Of a stretch of DNA of 64,000 nucleotides, positions 22,843-37,100 are shown piece by piece. The notes under the pieces are model-generated. The model ran no database searches, was not told the origin of the DNA, and saw only the letters and a program-made list of their open reading frames with translations. Position 1 is the stretch's first letter. Every line of letters starts with the position of its first letter. The stretch spans positions 276,776 through 340,775 of the forward strand of contig NW_019774670.1 of the NCBI RefSeq assembly GCF_001039355.2, written 5' to 3'. The position numbers and the translations under genes are program-made. Source of the stretch: Lingula anatina. Taxonomy: Eukaryota; Brachiopoda; Lingulata; Lingulida; Lingulidae.

Positions 22843-23930
22843 TAGTGTTATTGTTGGTAAATAATAACTTTTGCTGACTCGTCACATTATAATTTTTAGG
22901 ATGTTGAGTCTTATTGAATATTTGATAGATAATTTTTATCCTAAGGCCATAACATTTAATGCATGCAACAATTTGCTACATTGTTATTATTGTTAAAATG
23001 ATTAGGATAGTGGGGTTATATGATAAAAGCGGCCTTGTTTGGCCAAATCACGAACAATCAATATTCCTTGTTGCCTTCTTTCTTGTTATGAATGAGACTA
23101 TATATGAAAGTTTGTGGTACAGTGAGATGGAGGAGACATAAATTAGTGTTATTGCGTTCTTATTGATTCTGCGTCAGATTTGTGTTGATGTAACGGGCAC
23201 TAATGGCTGTTAATGTCGTTTGGATGAAGTCGCAATATAAAGGGATTAGCTTTATATTATGTGTAATTATAGGAGAGACATGTTACATAGCAGTCACTCG
23301 ATGTAAATTCTTGATGTGTCGGAGTGTGTGTGTGTGTGTGTTCCCACCTTCGGTTTCTGAAAAATATATCACACCAATATTTCCCTCCTGAAATTATAAT
23401 TTTGACTAGCTTAATCATAGTTATTAACCGTTATTAACTGTTAGCTCTCCAAAGCACCAAAAACACCAAGTGGCGATGGTCGGCATTGCATCCGAGGCCT
23501 GTCGTTCTGGACCCCCCACCCTTTCAAATAATCCTGCATCCGCCCCTGATGTGTGTGTGTTTGTGTATGTGTGTGTGTGTGTGTGTGCGTGTGTGTAAAT
23601 GTAAGTGTACGTATGTAATTAACTGCCAGCGTGGTCGATGAACGATACACCAATAAAAAGACGTTTACAACCTGCTAATTAATTGGGCTAGATTGAATTC
23701 TACTGTTCTTCATGTTTGCAAAAATCAAACTATGTTTGTAATCAGTCGAGTAATATATTTCCTCAATAAGTTATAGGGTCAGGGGTTAAATTATCACAGT
23801 ACCTGAGCCGCGTGACAGAAAATTAGTGTTATTGTATTTTTTATTGATTTTGCGTCAGTTTTGTATTGATGTAATGGCTGTGTATATGTGATTTTGATGA
23901 AGTGGCAGTTTTATGTATATGGTATTATTG
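22843..23930 (+). repeat. Three direct copies of an AAATTAGTGTTATTG-headed repeat
   Basis: The motif AAATTAGTGTTATTG occurs at about 22843, 23141 and 23821. After the last two, sequence similarity continues for roughly 100 bp ('TTATTGATT.TGCGTCAG.TTTG..TTGATGTAA', 'GGCTGT', 'TTTG.ATGAAGT'). Between them lies a CAGTGGCGG MITE fragment. The copies are diverged and have no coding content. Confidence 0.5.
23336..23548. mobile_element. Truncated CAGTGGCGG-family MITE
   Basis: It has 'TTCGGTTTCTGAAAAATAT', 'TTGACTAGCTTAATCATAG', 'GGCCTGTCGTTCTGGACCCC' and the terminal 'AATCCTGCATCCGCCCCTG'. The opposite terminus is missing; the left side runs into a (GT)n tract. A (TG)n microsatellite follows at 23549-23597. 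Confidence 0.7.
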
Positions 23931-23960
23931 CGAGTTTAGACACATGTCGGCTTATCCAAC

Positions 23961-24004
23961 CTCTCTCTCTCTCTCACACTCGCTCGCTCGCTCTTTCTCT
24001 TCCT

Positions 24005-24035
<31 letters not shown>

Positions 24036-24047
24036 GCTCTTTCTCTT

Positions 24048-24082
<35 letters not shown>
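23961..24082. repeat. (CT)n-rich microsatellite
   Basis: CT and CTCC runs interrupted by CGCT and TTCCTCC. The long low-complexity open frames here are artefacts of the repeat. Confidence 0.9.
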
Positions 24083-24089
<7 letters not shown>

Positions 24090-24092
<3 letters not shown>

Positions 24093-25064
24093 GTGCAGAT
24101 CCATTATACGACATGTTGCGTATATCAATAAAAGTGTTGGTTCGTGTACCTCCAGCGACAAAATAGTCGTTTACAAGGAAAATCAATCTTTGCCAATAAA
24201 TATGAAACAAAAACAACCATCGATTCTATGCAGGACTAGAGTATTTCATCGTTTTTATTGCATGTTTTATAATGTTTAAATGTTTTAACACGCACTTAAA
24301 AGCGGGACAACACTGTCTGTATGCTATGTAATTATTCAAGAGATGATCACCATAGGAAAAATAAAAATTGAAGACGCAGATTTCGGCCGAGGTAGGACCT
24401 GGTGTAACTTGACACAGAGTCCCCCATCACAGAGTTCGCTTCCAGTTCATTTGCACAGTCAAGCCTCGCCCTAGATTATGACCTACTTAAACCAGGCTAA
24501 CCCATTATAACTAAATAGACGACGGACTTTCTGTCACACGGACCCTCAAATTCGTTACAGTATCATACTATCGGATATACTGTATAAACAACGCATTAAA
24601 CGTTTAAAGGACTTGATATATGGCTCGAAAATAACGGAATCTATATAAATACGCAAGAACATCCTAGACACAGTTACGTCATAAAGGGCTTTTTATACTT
24701 CATTATTTTTTTTCTTCTGTCTTCCGGGCCATTATTCCAAACACAAAAAATCACTCAATTCGTAAAATCCATGCATAAGTCTCAAAACACTTTCGATGAT
24801 AAAATTTCATTTAAACGTGTTGACATGAAAAAAAAAAAAAAACATGGTAAGTTGTGCTCGAATACCGTATGCTTTACATTGTACGGATGATTGACTTAGA
24901 ACAATATGGTGTTAAATCGACTACGTCATAAATAGTACTTCTGCATTATTGATCTATTGCGGCATTTGTCACATCAAGAGGTGCTTGGTCTCCCGTGCAT
25001 TATGCCTTCCATACTCCTATAGATTTCTGCAAAGGGCACAGCTTGAACAGCTTACCGGTGGACA
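24090..25064. other. Upstream region of the PAN-EGF-LCCL gene
   Basis: No coding signal. The last few hundred bases should include the promoter and 5' UTR for the ATG at 25097. No TATA box is clear. A poly-A run lies near 24829-24842. Confidence 0.35.
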
Positions 25065-27074
25065 ACGTCAGTAAGAACGTCACCGTTAAGGACGCCATGA
25101 TGAAAATAACGTTGATGTGCATATTTTTCGGTAAGTCAGATAGTTCGTGTTTGTAAGTGTGACTTTTCCGAATCCTAATTGGAAATCAAAATTTATTTTC
25201 ATCAGGGCGAGATGTACACCGTGGGTGTATTATCGCTTTAGCCCTAAGCCTCTTAACTCTGAGACTAATAGGTCTTGAGAAAGTACTACAACATGTAGTA
25301 GTCCGAGACAAAAACTATAAGTTGGAACGTACCGTCAAATGACAAAGAAAGATATTCCAAAAGAACCGCTAGTCCTTTCGAATAAGTAAAATTGAAACAT
25401 TTTAAACACAGTTCACTTTACACGGTTTCGTCAATTTGGTGTGTCTGACGACCTCTGTAGTGTCGGAATGAGGCTTTTAGCAAGGTATGCTTTCAAAAAG
25501 TATGTATAAAAATTGAAACCTACAATATATTCAGCATGAAAAATTAGGCCTACCCTTTAAGTAAAATCTAACAGTAAGTGTTTTGTGCCGATAGTTAGTT
25601 GCGAAGAATGCAGTACATATTTTAATTGAAATTAATGTGGGATTTGTATGCAACAAAGCTGCACACGTAGGGCATATTTATACGTGTAGCATAAATGTAG
25701 GTTATATACCGGTATGTACGCTATAGGAAAGGTGTGCGTGTTGAATCTAGGATAAATGGGTAGGATAAATTATCGGATATAATCATGAATACAAACAAGT
25801 GAAAGAAATATTAAGACTGAGGAATTTCATAAAAACAATCGTCAGCATTCAAAGCTGTTCAACTGAAGTTACCAGTGTGACATTCATGTTAAAGTTGGAA
25901 AGCTTATTGAAGGTGCTGAAACAAAAAATTGATCAGTTCGAAATTCAATAGCCCACATTAACGGCAAATTAAACTGGCACACAAATTATGAAAATAAAAT
26001 GCACAAAAAAGACAATCCAGTCATTTTCTGAGAAATCTCACAGGGTGTACTAACTCACCGAGAATTCTTATGAACTTTTGCAGGGTATCAAAGAAGAGAT
26101 TTTATTGTTAAAGATAATTTTATGATTTGATGGTGCGACTAAAGAGAACTAGACACATGTATGGTTAAAGGTAGATGGTTAGCCATGGTTTACCATCTAT
26201 GAAGAGGGTTTATGCTGAGATGATGGAAAATAGTGAATACAGTCAATCACCTTAAACACTCTTAGTTTAACTTTTCACAGAACAAATTGACTTTTAACTA
26301 TTAAAAGCAGAAAGGCTTTTTTGAAAGATTTTACCCTTTAGCTTTTCCTCGCTTCGAAACTTATCATTTAATCCAATTGTGAATTAATTACTTTTTAACT
26401 TTTAATGTATGAATTAATTAATCATTTAAATTGCACATTTATTTTACTTTTAAGAGACCCGATATAGACAAAAATGTGTTTTTGTTTCTCTTGTTCTTTT
26501 ATATTAAGTTTGTACATTGTGGTATCGTTTTCATCCATTCCACTGTATACTATAAATGTGTGTGTGAGTGATTGTGTGTACGCTTAATTTATCATTATCA
26601 ACGTGAACCTTATCGAAATTTGGCAATAAAAATAAAAATAATTTGTGTCGCATATTCTTTTGGATATGTGACACAAAGTGTAGTACCTGGGCCCCGTTTC
26701 ACAAAAATTCTTAAATCCGTAGTTGACTGGCTCGAGCTGAGTGACATAGCTACCGGTAGGTCGACTACGCTGCAGTCGACTGTTTCACAAAGAATCTAAA
26801 AGTCCTAGCTCGGTTTGCTTACCGTAGTCGACGCGCACGAGAAACTCACCAAGAAAAGGAGGTGTAAAAATTCCTAAAGTTTCACAAGACATGACGTTTC
26901 ATGGCTTCTTTCGGCCGAGAACGATCGTTTATCAACAATAAAAATCAGTCAAAACATAAACAAAGTTTGTTTTTGAAAATTATTGATTAGTTTAACTTCA
27001 ATCCAACTTCAATAAACAGTAAAACATTAGCTTGTCTTGGAAGACTGCCGTGGGAAGTCTAACGGTCATAAACA
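25065..27074. repeat. 2-kb allelic block, copy 1
   Basis: This matches 27076-29085 across about 2010 bp with only scattered differences (for example CTATTAAAAGC versus CTATCAAAAGC, AATCTAAAAGTCC versus AATCCAAAGTCC). The blocks are separated by a single N at 27075. They are best read as two haplotypes or overlapping contigs. Confidence 0.88.
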
Positions 27075-30000
27075 NACGTCAGTAAGAACGTCACCGTTAA
27101 GGACGCCATGATGAAAATAACGTTGATGTGCATATTTTTCGGTAAGTCAGATAGTTCGTGTTTGTAAGTGTGACTTTTCCGAATCCTAATTGGAAATCAA
27201 AATTTATTTTCATCAGGGCGAGATGTACACCGTGGGTGTATTATCGCTTTAGCCCTAAGCCTCTTAACTCTGAGACTAATAGGTCTTGAGAAAGTACTAC
27301 AACATGTAGTAGTCCGAGACAAAAACTATAAGTTGGAACGTACCGTCAAATGACAAAGAAAGATATTCCAAAAGAACCGCTAGTCCTTTCGAATAAGTAA
27401 AATTGAAACATTTTAAACACAGTTCACTTTACACGGTTTCGTCAATTTGGTGTGTCTGACGACCTCTGTAGTGTCGGAATGAGGCTTTTAGCAAGGTATG
27501 CTTTCAAAAAGTATGTATAAAAATTGAAACCTACAATATATTCAGCATGAAAAATTAGGCCTACCCTTTAAGTAAAATCTAACAGTAAGTGTTTTGTGCC
27601 GATAGTTAGTTGCGAAGAATGCAGTACATATTTTAATTGAAATTAATGTGGGATTTGTATGCAACAAAGCTGCACACGTAGGGCATATTTATACGTGTAG
27701 CATAAATGTAGGTTATATACCGGTATGTACGCTATAGGAAAGGTGTGCGTGTTGAATCTAGGATAAATGGGTAGGATAAATTATCGGATATAATCATGAA
27801 TACAAACAAGTGAAAGAAATATTAAGACTGAGGAATTTCATAAAAACAATCGTCAGCATTCAAAGCTGTTCAACTGAAGTTACCAGTGTGACATTCATGT
27901 TAAAGTTGGAAAGCTTATTGAAGGTGCTGAAACAAAAAATTGATCAGTTCGAAATTCAATAGCCCACATTAACGGCAAATTAAACTGGCACACAAATTAT
28001 GAAAATAAAATGCACAAAAAAAGACAATCCAGTCATTTTCTGAGAAATCTCACAGGGTGTACTAACTCACCGAGAATTCTTATGAACTTTTGCAGGGTAT
28101 CAAAGAAGAGATTTTATTGTTAAAGATAATTTTATGATTTGATGGTGCGACTAAAGAGAACTAGACACATGTATGGTTAAAGGTAGATGGTTAGCCATGG
28201 TTTACCATCTATGAAGAGGGTTTATGCTGAGATGATGGAAAATAGTGAATACAGTCAATCACCTTAAACACTCTTAGTTTAACTTTTCACAGAACAAATT
28301 GACTTTTAACTATCAAAAGCAGAAAGGCTTTTTTGAAAGATTTTACCCTTTAGCTTTTCCTCGCTTCGAAACTTATCATTTAATCCAATTGTGAATTAAT
28401 CACTTTTTAACTTTTAATGTATGAATTAATTAATCATTTAAATTGCACATTTATTTTACTTTTAAGAGACCCGATATAGACTAAAATGTGTTTTTGTTTC
28501 TCTTGTTCTTTTATATTAAGTTTGTACATTGTGGTATCGTTTTCATCCATTCCACTGTATACTATAAATGTGTGTGTGAGTGATTGTGTGTACGCTTAAT
28601 TTATCATTATCAACGTGAACCTTATCGAAATTTGGCAATAAAAATAAAAATAATTTGTGTCGCATATTCTTTTGGATATGTGACACAAAGTGTAGTACCT
28701 GGGCCCCGTTTCACAAAAATTCTTAAATCCGTAGTTGACTGGCTCGAGCTGAGTGACATAGCTACCGGTAGGTCGACTACGCTGCAGTCGACTGTTTCAC
28801 AAAGAATCCAAAGTCCTAGCTCGGTTTGCTTACCGTAGTCGACGCGCACGAGAAACTCACCAAGAAAAGGAGGTGTAAAAATTCCTAAAGTTTCACAAGA
28901 CATGACGTTTCATGGCTTCTTTCGGCCGAGAACGATCGTTTATCAACAATAAAAATCAGTCAAAACATAAACAAAGTTTGTTTTTGAAAATTATTGATTA
29001 GTTTAACTTCAATCCAACTTCAATAAACAGTAAAACATTAGCTTGTCTTGGAAGACTGCCGTGGGAAGTCTAACGGTCATAAACATAAACAAACCCGCTA
29101 TCGGCTGGGTGAAGTTGCTATTTATTTTTTAATTTAAATATTCAATAAATATCAGTACTATTCAATGACATATAACACAATATCTTGAAGGAGGTATGTT
29201 CTTTCCAAATTTTTGTTGTTTTATCCTCTAATTTGCCGAGTTTTAGATGAGCTTGCTGACTTACTGGTAAGTCTCATCCCGAGGAGGACATCGTCGACTA
29301 GCTGCTAAAAAAAAAAAAAAAAAAAAAAAAACCGACGTAAGCGACCTTTAAGATTCTTTGTGAAAAGGGACTTAGTGACGTAAGGACTTCGTTACGTTGG
29401 TAACCAAGCCCTAAGTCAGGGAAACCGACTTAAGTTTTTTTGTGAAACGGGGGCCTGGATAACGCTATCCACTGTTGATGAAACGCACTATCCTCTGGAT
29501 AGCTCTATCCAGAGGATAGCGGCCATATTTATCCACAGGATAGCGCTATCCTGCCTTGATGAAACTGCATGGGCCCAAGCTTTTAGTCAGGGAAACCAAC
29601 TTAAGTTTTTTTTTTTTTTTTTTTTTTTGCGAAACGGGGGCACAATATTTTGTCATCCCACACATCAAATATTCTATCAAGAGCATAGACCTCGACCCCG
29701 GATTATGGAACGATATTTCACGTTTTTCAGCTTTGCACAGTCTGCGTATAAAAATGAACGTAATCTAACCTCTAATACTTTGCATGTAGCTACGATAGAG
29801 CTTTATTTACTATCTTGTAAAGCTTAATCCATATGCTTGGGGTTACTATTGGAGAAAAACGCTAAAATAATGGTTAACTTCTTGTTGTTCTCAAACCCCG
29901 GATTATGGAACAAAACCGGAAGTGCGCAGATAACGTTGCGTCAGAGTATGTTAGATAAGATGCAAGGCAATATGTAGCGCAGGGGGTCTATAAAAGACAA

Positions 30001-31068
30001 TAAAACGGCAAATGCGCATTATATTGCGAATATCAATGAACATAACAGCAGTTGTTATTCATATTTAGTTAGTCTTTTACTTTTAAACACAAATATTGCT
30101 AAAAAATGGAATAGTCCACTCATTTACCACTGCCTTGATCGGATTATGGAACAAAACTAGAAGTTGCCGCTACGTCGGAGTATCGAAGCGATATTTAGTA
30201 GTCTGGTCATTTAAAATGCCAAATTGAAAATACTGTATTCATTATTATGAAAGAATAATATTGATATTTCTCATTTTAAAACTCATCGATCATTCATTTG
30301 GCCAGCCTTCAGGTAACAACACCAGGCCCCCGTTTCACAAAGAATCTTAAATCCGTAGACGTCTTACTCGAGCTGGGTGGGTTAGCTAGGTCGACTTAGC
30401 TGAAGTCGACTTGGAGTGTTTCACAAAGAATCTAACGTCTTAGCTTGGCGTGCTTACCGTAGTCGACGCGCACGAGAAACTCTTCAAGAAAAGGAGGTGT
30501 AAAATTGCAAAAGTTTCACAAGACATGACGTTTCATGGCCTCTTTCGGCCGAGAACAATCGNAGGATAACGCTATCCACTGTTGATGAAACGCACTATCC
30601 TCTGGATAGCTCTATCCAGAGGATAGCGGCCATATTTATCCACAGGATAGCGCTATCCAGCCTTGATGAAACTGGGCCCAAGCTTTTAGTCAGGGAAACC
30701 AACTTAAGTTTTTTTTTTTTTTTTTGCGAAACGGGGGCACAATATTTTGTCATCCCACACATCAAATATTCTATCAAGAGCATACATATATCATTTGAAA
30801 AAATAAACTAATTTGCAGATTTTTTTGCTTGCAAAAGATGTTAAATTTCCACTCAATTTCCCGCTCTATTTGCGTATTTATCACTTTTTTTAAGTTTCTA
30901 TAGAAATTAACTGTAAGTCTGTAACTGTTCAAATAAAGTGACAATTTTGATTGGCATATTGAGCAGTTAAGAGTGCGTAGGCCGTTCAAATGTGTTTGTA
31001 AGTCATCTGTTTTTTTTTTTTTTTATGTTGACACAGAAACGATTTTTAGGTGTTTTAAATAACCCCGT

Positions 31069-31122
<54 letters not shown>

Positions 31123-34100
31123 TACTATTATTATTATTATTATTATAACGTAATTTTATAGGGTAATTTTACGTATAATTTAATTGAGGAAGGAAATTAC
31201 GTAACGATCTTATATGAATCAGCAGCCCCAGCAGCAATAATGAGTGTAGACTTTGGGCCAGAAGCATTCTTGAATTCATAAGAAATGTAGTTAGCATGAT
31301 ACGTAGACAAAAGCGCCGAGATGTACATATTTACCTACCATAAATTGTGCTGCTTTAGAATAGCGATAGATTGACCTTTCGTAAGAGTGCCCATATCAAG
31401 CATGTTCCGTAGTGTTATAGTGATCGGTCTGCTCCACGGGTCCTATACAATGCGACAACATCAGGAGCCCGTTTTACGAAGTAGTCGTTAGTTAGAATAA
31501 CGTTAGTTCTCCCGTTACTCACCGTACACTCAAAACAGTCTACCAGTACCGGAAGTGGAACTCTTGCGTAAAAGTATCACGAATGCACTAACTCTCCAAT
31601 TTTTGGCGGCTAGAAATGCATAAGAACGTTAGAACAAGGAGTTATAACAGTTATAACTCCTTGGTTAGAATAACTAACCGAACTGTCTCGCTAACGAGAA
31701 AACTTCAGCGATTTTCGAGTGGGTTTTCACTAAGCAGTGGTTAACTCCTCGCTAAGTTCAGTCGTAATATTCGGTCGTTAGTTCTCCCGTTACTCACCGT
31801 ACTCTCAAAAACAGTCTAACGGAAGTGGAACTCTTGCGTAAAAGTATCACGAATGCACTAACTCTCCAAATTTTGGCGGCTAGAAATGCATAAGAACGTC
31901 TGCTTTGAGTTCGTCGTATAGGAACTCCACCACCCTTTTTGCCGCTCTTTTTGTCACAGTCAAGCGCAACCTTTCGTATATTGCATCATCGTGCATATAT
32001 TCAAATAGATTCTGCCTATCATGAAAACGTCGTAGTCTACGTTGCCGTCTGGAGGTACGGATTCAGGCCCGTAGCCAGAGGGGGTTCGGGGGGTTCGAAA
32101 GAACCCCCCTTTTTGCTGGAGAAAGGTCCACTCTGGGTAAAGTTTGGCCTAGGTACATGGGGATTATNCGGGGGCCAGGAGCCCGTTTTACGAAGTAGTC
32201 GTTAGTTAGAATAACGTTAGTTCTCCCGTTACTCACCGTACACTCAAAACAGTCTACCGGAAGTGGAACTCTTGCGTAAAAGTATCACGAATGCACTAAC
32301 TCTCCAATTTTTGGCGGCTAGAAATGCATAAGAACGTTAGAATAACTAACCGAACTGTCTCGCTAACGAGAAAACTTCAGCGATTTTCGAGTGGGTTTTC
32401 ACTAAGCAGTGGTTAACTCCTCGCTAAGTTCAGTCGTAATATTCGGTCGTCAAAAACAGTCTAACGGAAGTGGAACTCTTGCGTAAAAGTATCACGAATG
32501 CACTAACTCTCCAAATTTTGGCGGCTAGAAATGCATAAGAACGTCTGCTTTGAGGTCGTCGTATAGGAACTCCACCACCCTTTTTGCCGCTCTTTTTGTC
32601 ACAGTCAAGCGCAACCTTTCGTATATTGCATCATCGTGCATATATTCAAATAGATTCTGCCTATCATGAAAACGTCGTAGTCTACGTTGCCGTCTGGAGG
32701 TACGGATTGCATACAAAGATATACGACAGACAACGGTAACTAAACAACCTTTCTATTTCATTCATTACGCATGCGTACGATGAAACTCTAGAGTTAGCGA
32801 GTGGTCTGACCAGTCGCTAAATATCCAAGGTAGCACGATTACGAGAGAGCTAACGATAGCTTTGTGAAACGACACTCATAACTTGTGAAACGTCACTCAT
32901 AACTAGCCTCTCAGAGGTTAACTACCGATCTACTGCTTGAAAAGGAGTCGTAGAAGGAACATTTCCAACATCCACCTTGAGTGTAGTGAAGTCCCAGTTA
33001 GCACGGCGCAAAGGATAAGCCATCATACCAATCATACGTATAACCGGACAAGGAGAGAGTATAGAGCGTAGAATTACAAAACGCAATACTAAACGCATCA
33101 TAAATAACGTCATCATATCATACATAACGTCGCGTGAAACAAGCGACGTCGCGCATAGCATATGACGCCGTAAACACTTCCGCGCCATAAGAAGACGTCA
33201 CCCTACTGACGGGAAAGAGAAAGCGACGTAAACATACAGTTAACTGTATGCGCTAACCCCCACGTCTTTAACAACGTGGGGACCCCCCACAGCACAGCGA
33301 GGCGTTAGCGGAGCTCACCCTAACCCTAAACGGACCTAAAGCGCTGACTCCCTAACTGGACATAGGAGCAAAGCGACTAACCCTAACACCTATCCTAACC
33401 CGCAGATTCCGAGCTGCACGTGCACACTGTCTGAAGCGACGGCCATTTTCGCACTACTTTCAGCAAAATCGAGTGAAAATGGACGACTTTTGAGCTCTTC
33501 GTATTTTCATGTGTAGTTTTGTCAACAGTTGATGTGATTAAACGATAGATATATAAAAAGAAGCGGGGATATCTAGGGATTCGGAATTTTAAGGTTAGTT
33601 GTCATAAAAAATAGATTCAGAACGGTAAAATGGAAGATTTATCCACGCGGGTGATTGCAAATGGTGCCCCGTTTCAGGTGTCCGAAATTTTCTATTTGAA
33701 GATCTCTATAAGAAGTTTAAATTGTACAAAGTTTTAAAAACTAAATCATGAAAGCTGGTTAAACTCCCTTTATGGCGATATATATATTTTGTGAATTCAG
33801 CTTTGTCCATTTTTTTAAGCGCGAGGTGAACGCGACGCCAAGCACTCGCACGAAGCGTATAACATTGGGGCGTTTAAATTATAACAAAATTGCTATAATG
33901 TTTATATCACCAGCGTTTTATATAAATTCTAAAAGCTAAACAAGTGGGCTTCGTGTTGATATGAAATATATGTTGGGTTCGGCTCCCATCTGGTTGGCAA
34001 AGTGTTGATAATCCCGTGAAGTCGGTGTAAAAGTTGGAAAAACCAATTTTTTCAAGTGCAGTAGGTTACTGTGACTATGTGTCGCAGGAAACGCGAAATA

Positions 34101-37100
34101 TTTTCAAACATGTATATTCTCCAGAAAGAAGAAATAATAAACTTTCAAATGATATATCATAAGGTATGTCTCCTACGATTTTTACCCATTTTGTTTGGGG
34201 AAATTAGTGCATCTCCAAAACGACGACAAAAATGGAACCCCATTTTCATCATAATTTATAGCGTCACGTGACCAACCTGAAGCACTGGCCCGACTTAGCA
34301 AGACTACAAGTTTTCTTAAATATTCTGAATATCAAAGCAAACAAGTCACAATAAAAGTAAAATACGAACAAGTGCTGTACATCTAAAATCAGGAATATTC
34401 CAAGAGTTATATACTTCATTCTTAAAACATCAAAAATGGTATAATAGTTATGATCCAATCCACAAGAAATCCAGTGTGAATTTTGACCAATATAGAATAT
34501 AGAAAGATATTGCTAGATCTAGTTATAAATAAAACAAGATTTTTTAATTGAATAAATATTTACAAAGAAGTACTGGCCTATGATCAGGTTGTACTTTTTG
34601 AAGCCTGAAAGGGCTCTGATAAAAAAAAATCATTCAACACCGGTTTAATCATTATATTAAGATCTGCACTTCTGCCTTGTTCTCTTATTTTACTGCTCAA
34701 GATTTATTTCTATATACTAGTACTATTTTTGTCTCTTACCTATTAAACTATTTAAAATAAGACCCTTCCAATTATACTTTTAAAAAATATCCCTCATCTA
34801 TTTAAAATTTACATTTTTGTTTTTAAAAATGGAAAATATTGAAATCTGTGTGATAAACAAAACTAAGTAAACATTTAAAATTTATATCTAAGACCTTATA
34901 GCACTGTTCCTGGGAAATGTTCATTCAGCCTCATGAATATGCACTGACCGTTGTTAAAAGTTTTTTGGAAACTTTTTGCCTTTAAAATTAAAGCAGATGA
35001 CAAGGTTCCAATAAACTCGTTGGCCAACTTGATCTGTCTATTCTGAGGGCAGGAGAAGCACCTGCCCCATCAAGTTATGAATATTACTTTAGCCAAAACT
35101 GACATACAATTAAGATCATCCCCGGCTGAAAATTCTTGAATATAATTTGTAATTAAATACATAACAAAGTAAAATGCATTATAAATTTAAAAAAAAGAAA
35201 ACTTCAGTATAGAATATGTTTCAATTTTCTATTTCCTTAGAACCTTCAATGGCCAGGTCATTTACCTGCTGGATATGACAATAAGAAAACTAAATCAATT
35301 TTCAAGTTCAAAATTGGGCCGTTTTCCCAGAGTGTCACCCTGCCACCCAGTGGTTGATAGATTCCTTGGTTAAATGATCATCAAAACTTGGACCCTATAA
35401 AACTGCTGTCAAAATTTGGTTAACTTAAGCATAATATTCCCCAAACTTGACCTCCAGTCAGATTTGATTATTTTGAGAGCACTGTATCCTCTCTCCACCT
35501 ATGAAGTGGACAGGGTGAACAAGGCAATTTCAATTAGCATTATTGTATGTATTCTAATCTTTGTCTGGTCTCCTAGCCTTGAAACAAATCCATACACATA
35601 TCTTTACTTTTATTCACTATAAACATGCCACCTATGTGCTCTTTAAAGGCAGGCCACTCTCAGTGGAAGTCTTTTGGGTCAAAACCCATCCTGTTTAATA
35701 CTTGAAGAAAGTATTGGTCCAGAACTTGTCTGCTATGAGAAAGGTTTCTAGGTTAAACAGTATCCAAGACTCTACAAAACACCATCTCTTGTTCAGCCAC
35801 ACCTGCATCAACAAAATCGGATGGATATAAATTTTCCCTGGTCTTGACTAGAACACCTCTTCCCTTATTGTCAGCCGATATGAATTCGGGAATCTGTTAA
35901 AAATAAATATAATATAATAATAAAATCATACATGTATGTAAAGGAAATAGAACGGATAAAGGTATGCTAGTACATTGTATGTAAACAAAGTAAAACTATA
36001 ACTTTGCAACAAAATATAACATTTCACTGGTACTTCAAACGTCAACAAGTGCATCTAAACTATTAGCGAAGGGAGGTTACTCCAAAATCATTTCTATACA
36101 TTTCGGCGCTTATATGAAACTTAGTGAATGCAAAAAAGACTCACCTTTTAGTCTGCAAACCCAAAGCTATGTAACTTGAAAGGCAAACGGCAGATTTTTT
36201 CAATTCTAAAACCATGTTATGGAAGCGATATGGTCGATCTGCAGTACCGATGGCGTTTTTTTCACGTATTATTTTCCATAACAACTCTCACTATGACAGT
36301 GACACACTGTATACTATAAATATACACTTGAGAAGCTGAACATTCAATTTTTTTCAACCGAAATGCAAGATTTGCCGAGAAAATCGCTTTTGAGTCACTT
36401 GCTCAGTGCAACGTGACAGTCCCAGTTTCGACTGACCTACATACTTTGCACTAAAATAGGGATTTCACAAAAAAGGACGGTTGTACAAATTTTTCATTCT
36501 TTTTGGCTCATTTCCAGCATATATAGTTGCATAAATCGTTATAATATCAATAAAGTAAGTTTGTCCATTTTTTCTACAATCATTTCATTTTAGGGTACAA
36601 AATTACACGATCCGCTTGAGAAAAATGCGTGTGCTATTTGTAGACAACTGATACAAGGCTTTCGTGGAAATTGAAATGTTCATTTTACATTGTGCGTTTA
36701 CATCAAGTTCTAAATATTATTTTTTGAAAGTTTCAAGCTGAATAATGAGTTATTCACAGAGCTTCATGGATTTATGTAACAACTTCGGATTTTGGAGAAC
36801 ATGGCGCGAAACACACGTCGCGGACTATTTTGTGCAAGCGCGTAGGTGTTTTTGTAATGATCACCGCTTACGCATTGATATGCCAGATCTGCGGACAGAC
36901 TGCTAATGGCCCAGTCACAATGTCGGCGATCTGTCGGCATGGGGTTTGGTTTTTTGGAGGGCGAATGGTGTCATTTAGTACGGTTTAGAACTACAGGGTT
37001 ACAACTTAATATGGAATATTTTTTATCATTGTTATTTTTGAGTGCTGATTAAAATTCTTTTGGCTTGATTCATCAAAAAAGTATGTCATTGAGTGAGAAA

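Noticed and set aside
23888-24279. Leu/Ser-rich and Arg/Glu-rich open frames
   Set aside because: Translations of a (CT)n microsatellite in different frames.
32922-33188. 88-residue Met-rich minus-strand frame
   Set aside because: No family, no splice borders, and it starts and ends in repeat-like DNA; kept only as an unassigned stretch.
33310-33410. CCCTAA-like words suggesting an interstitial telomere
   Set aside because: Only scattered, irregular copies; not a tandem array.
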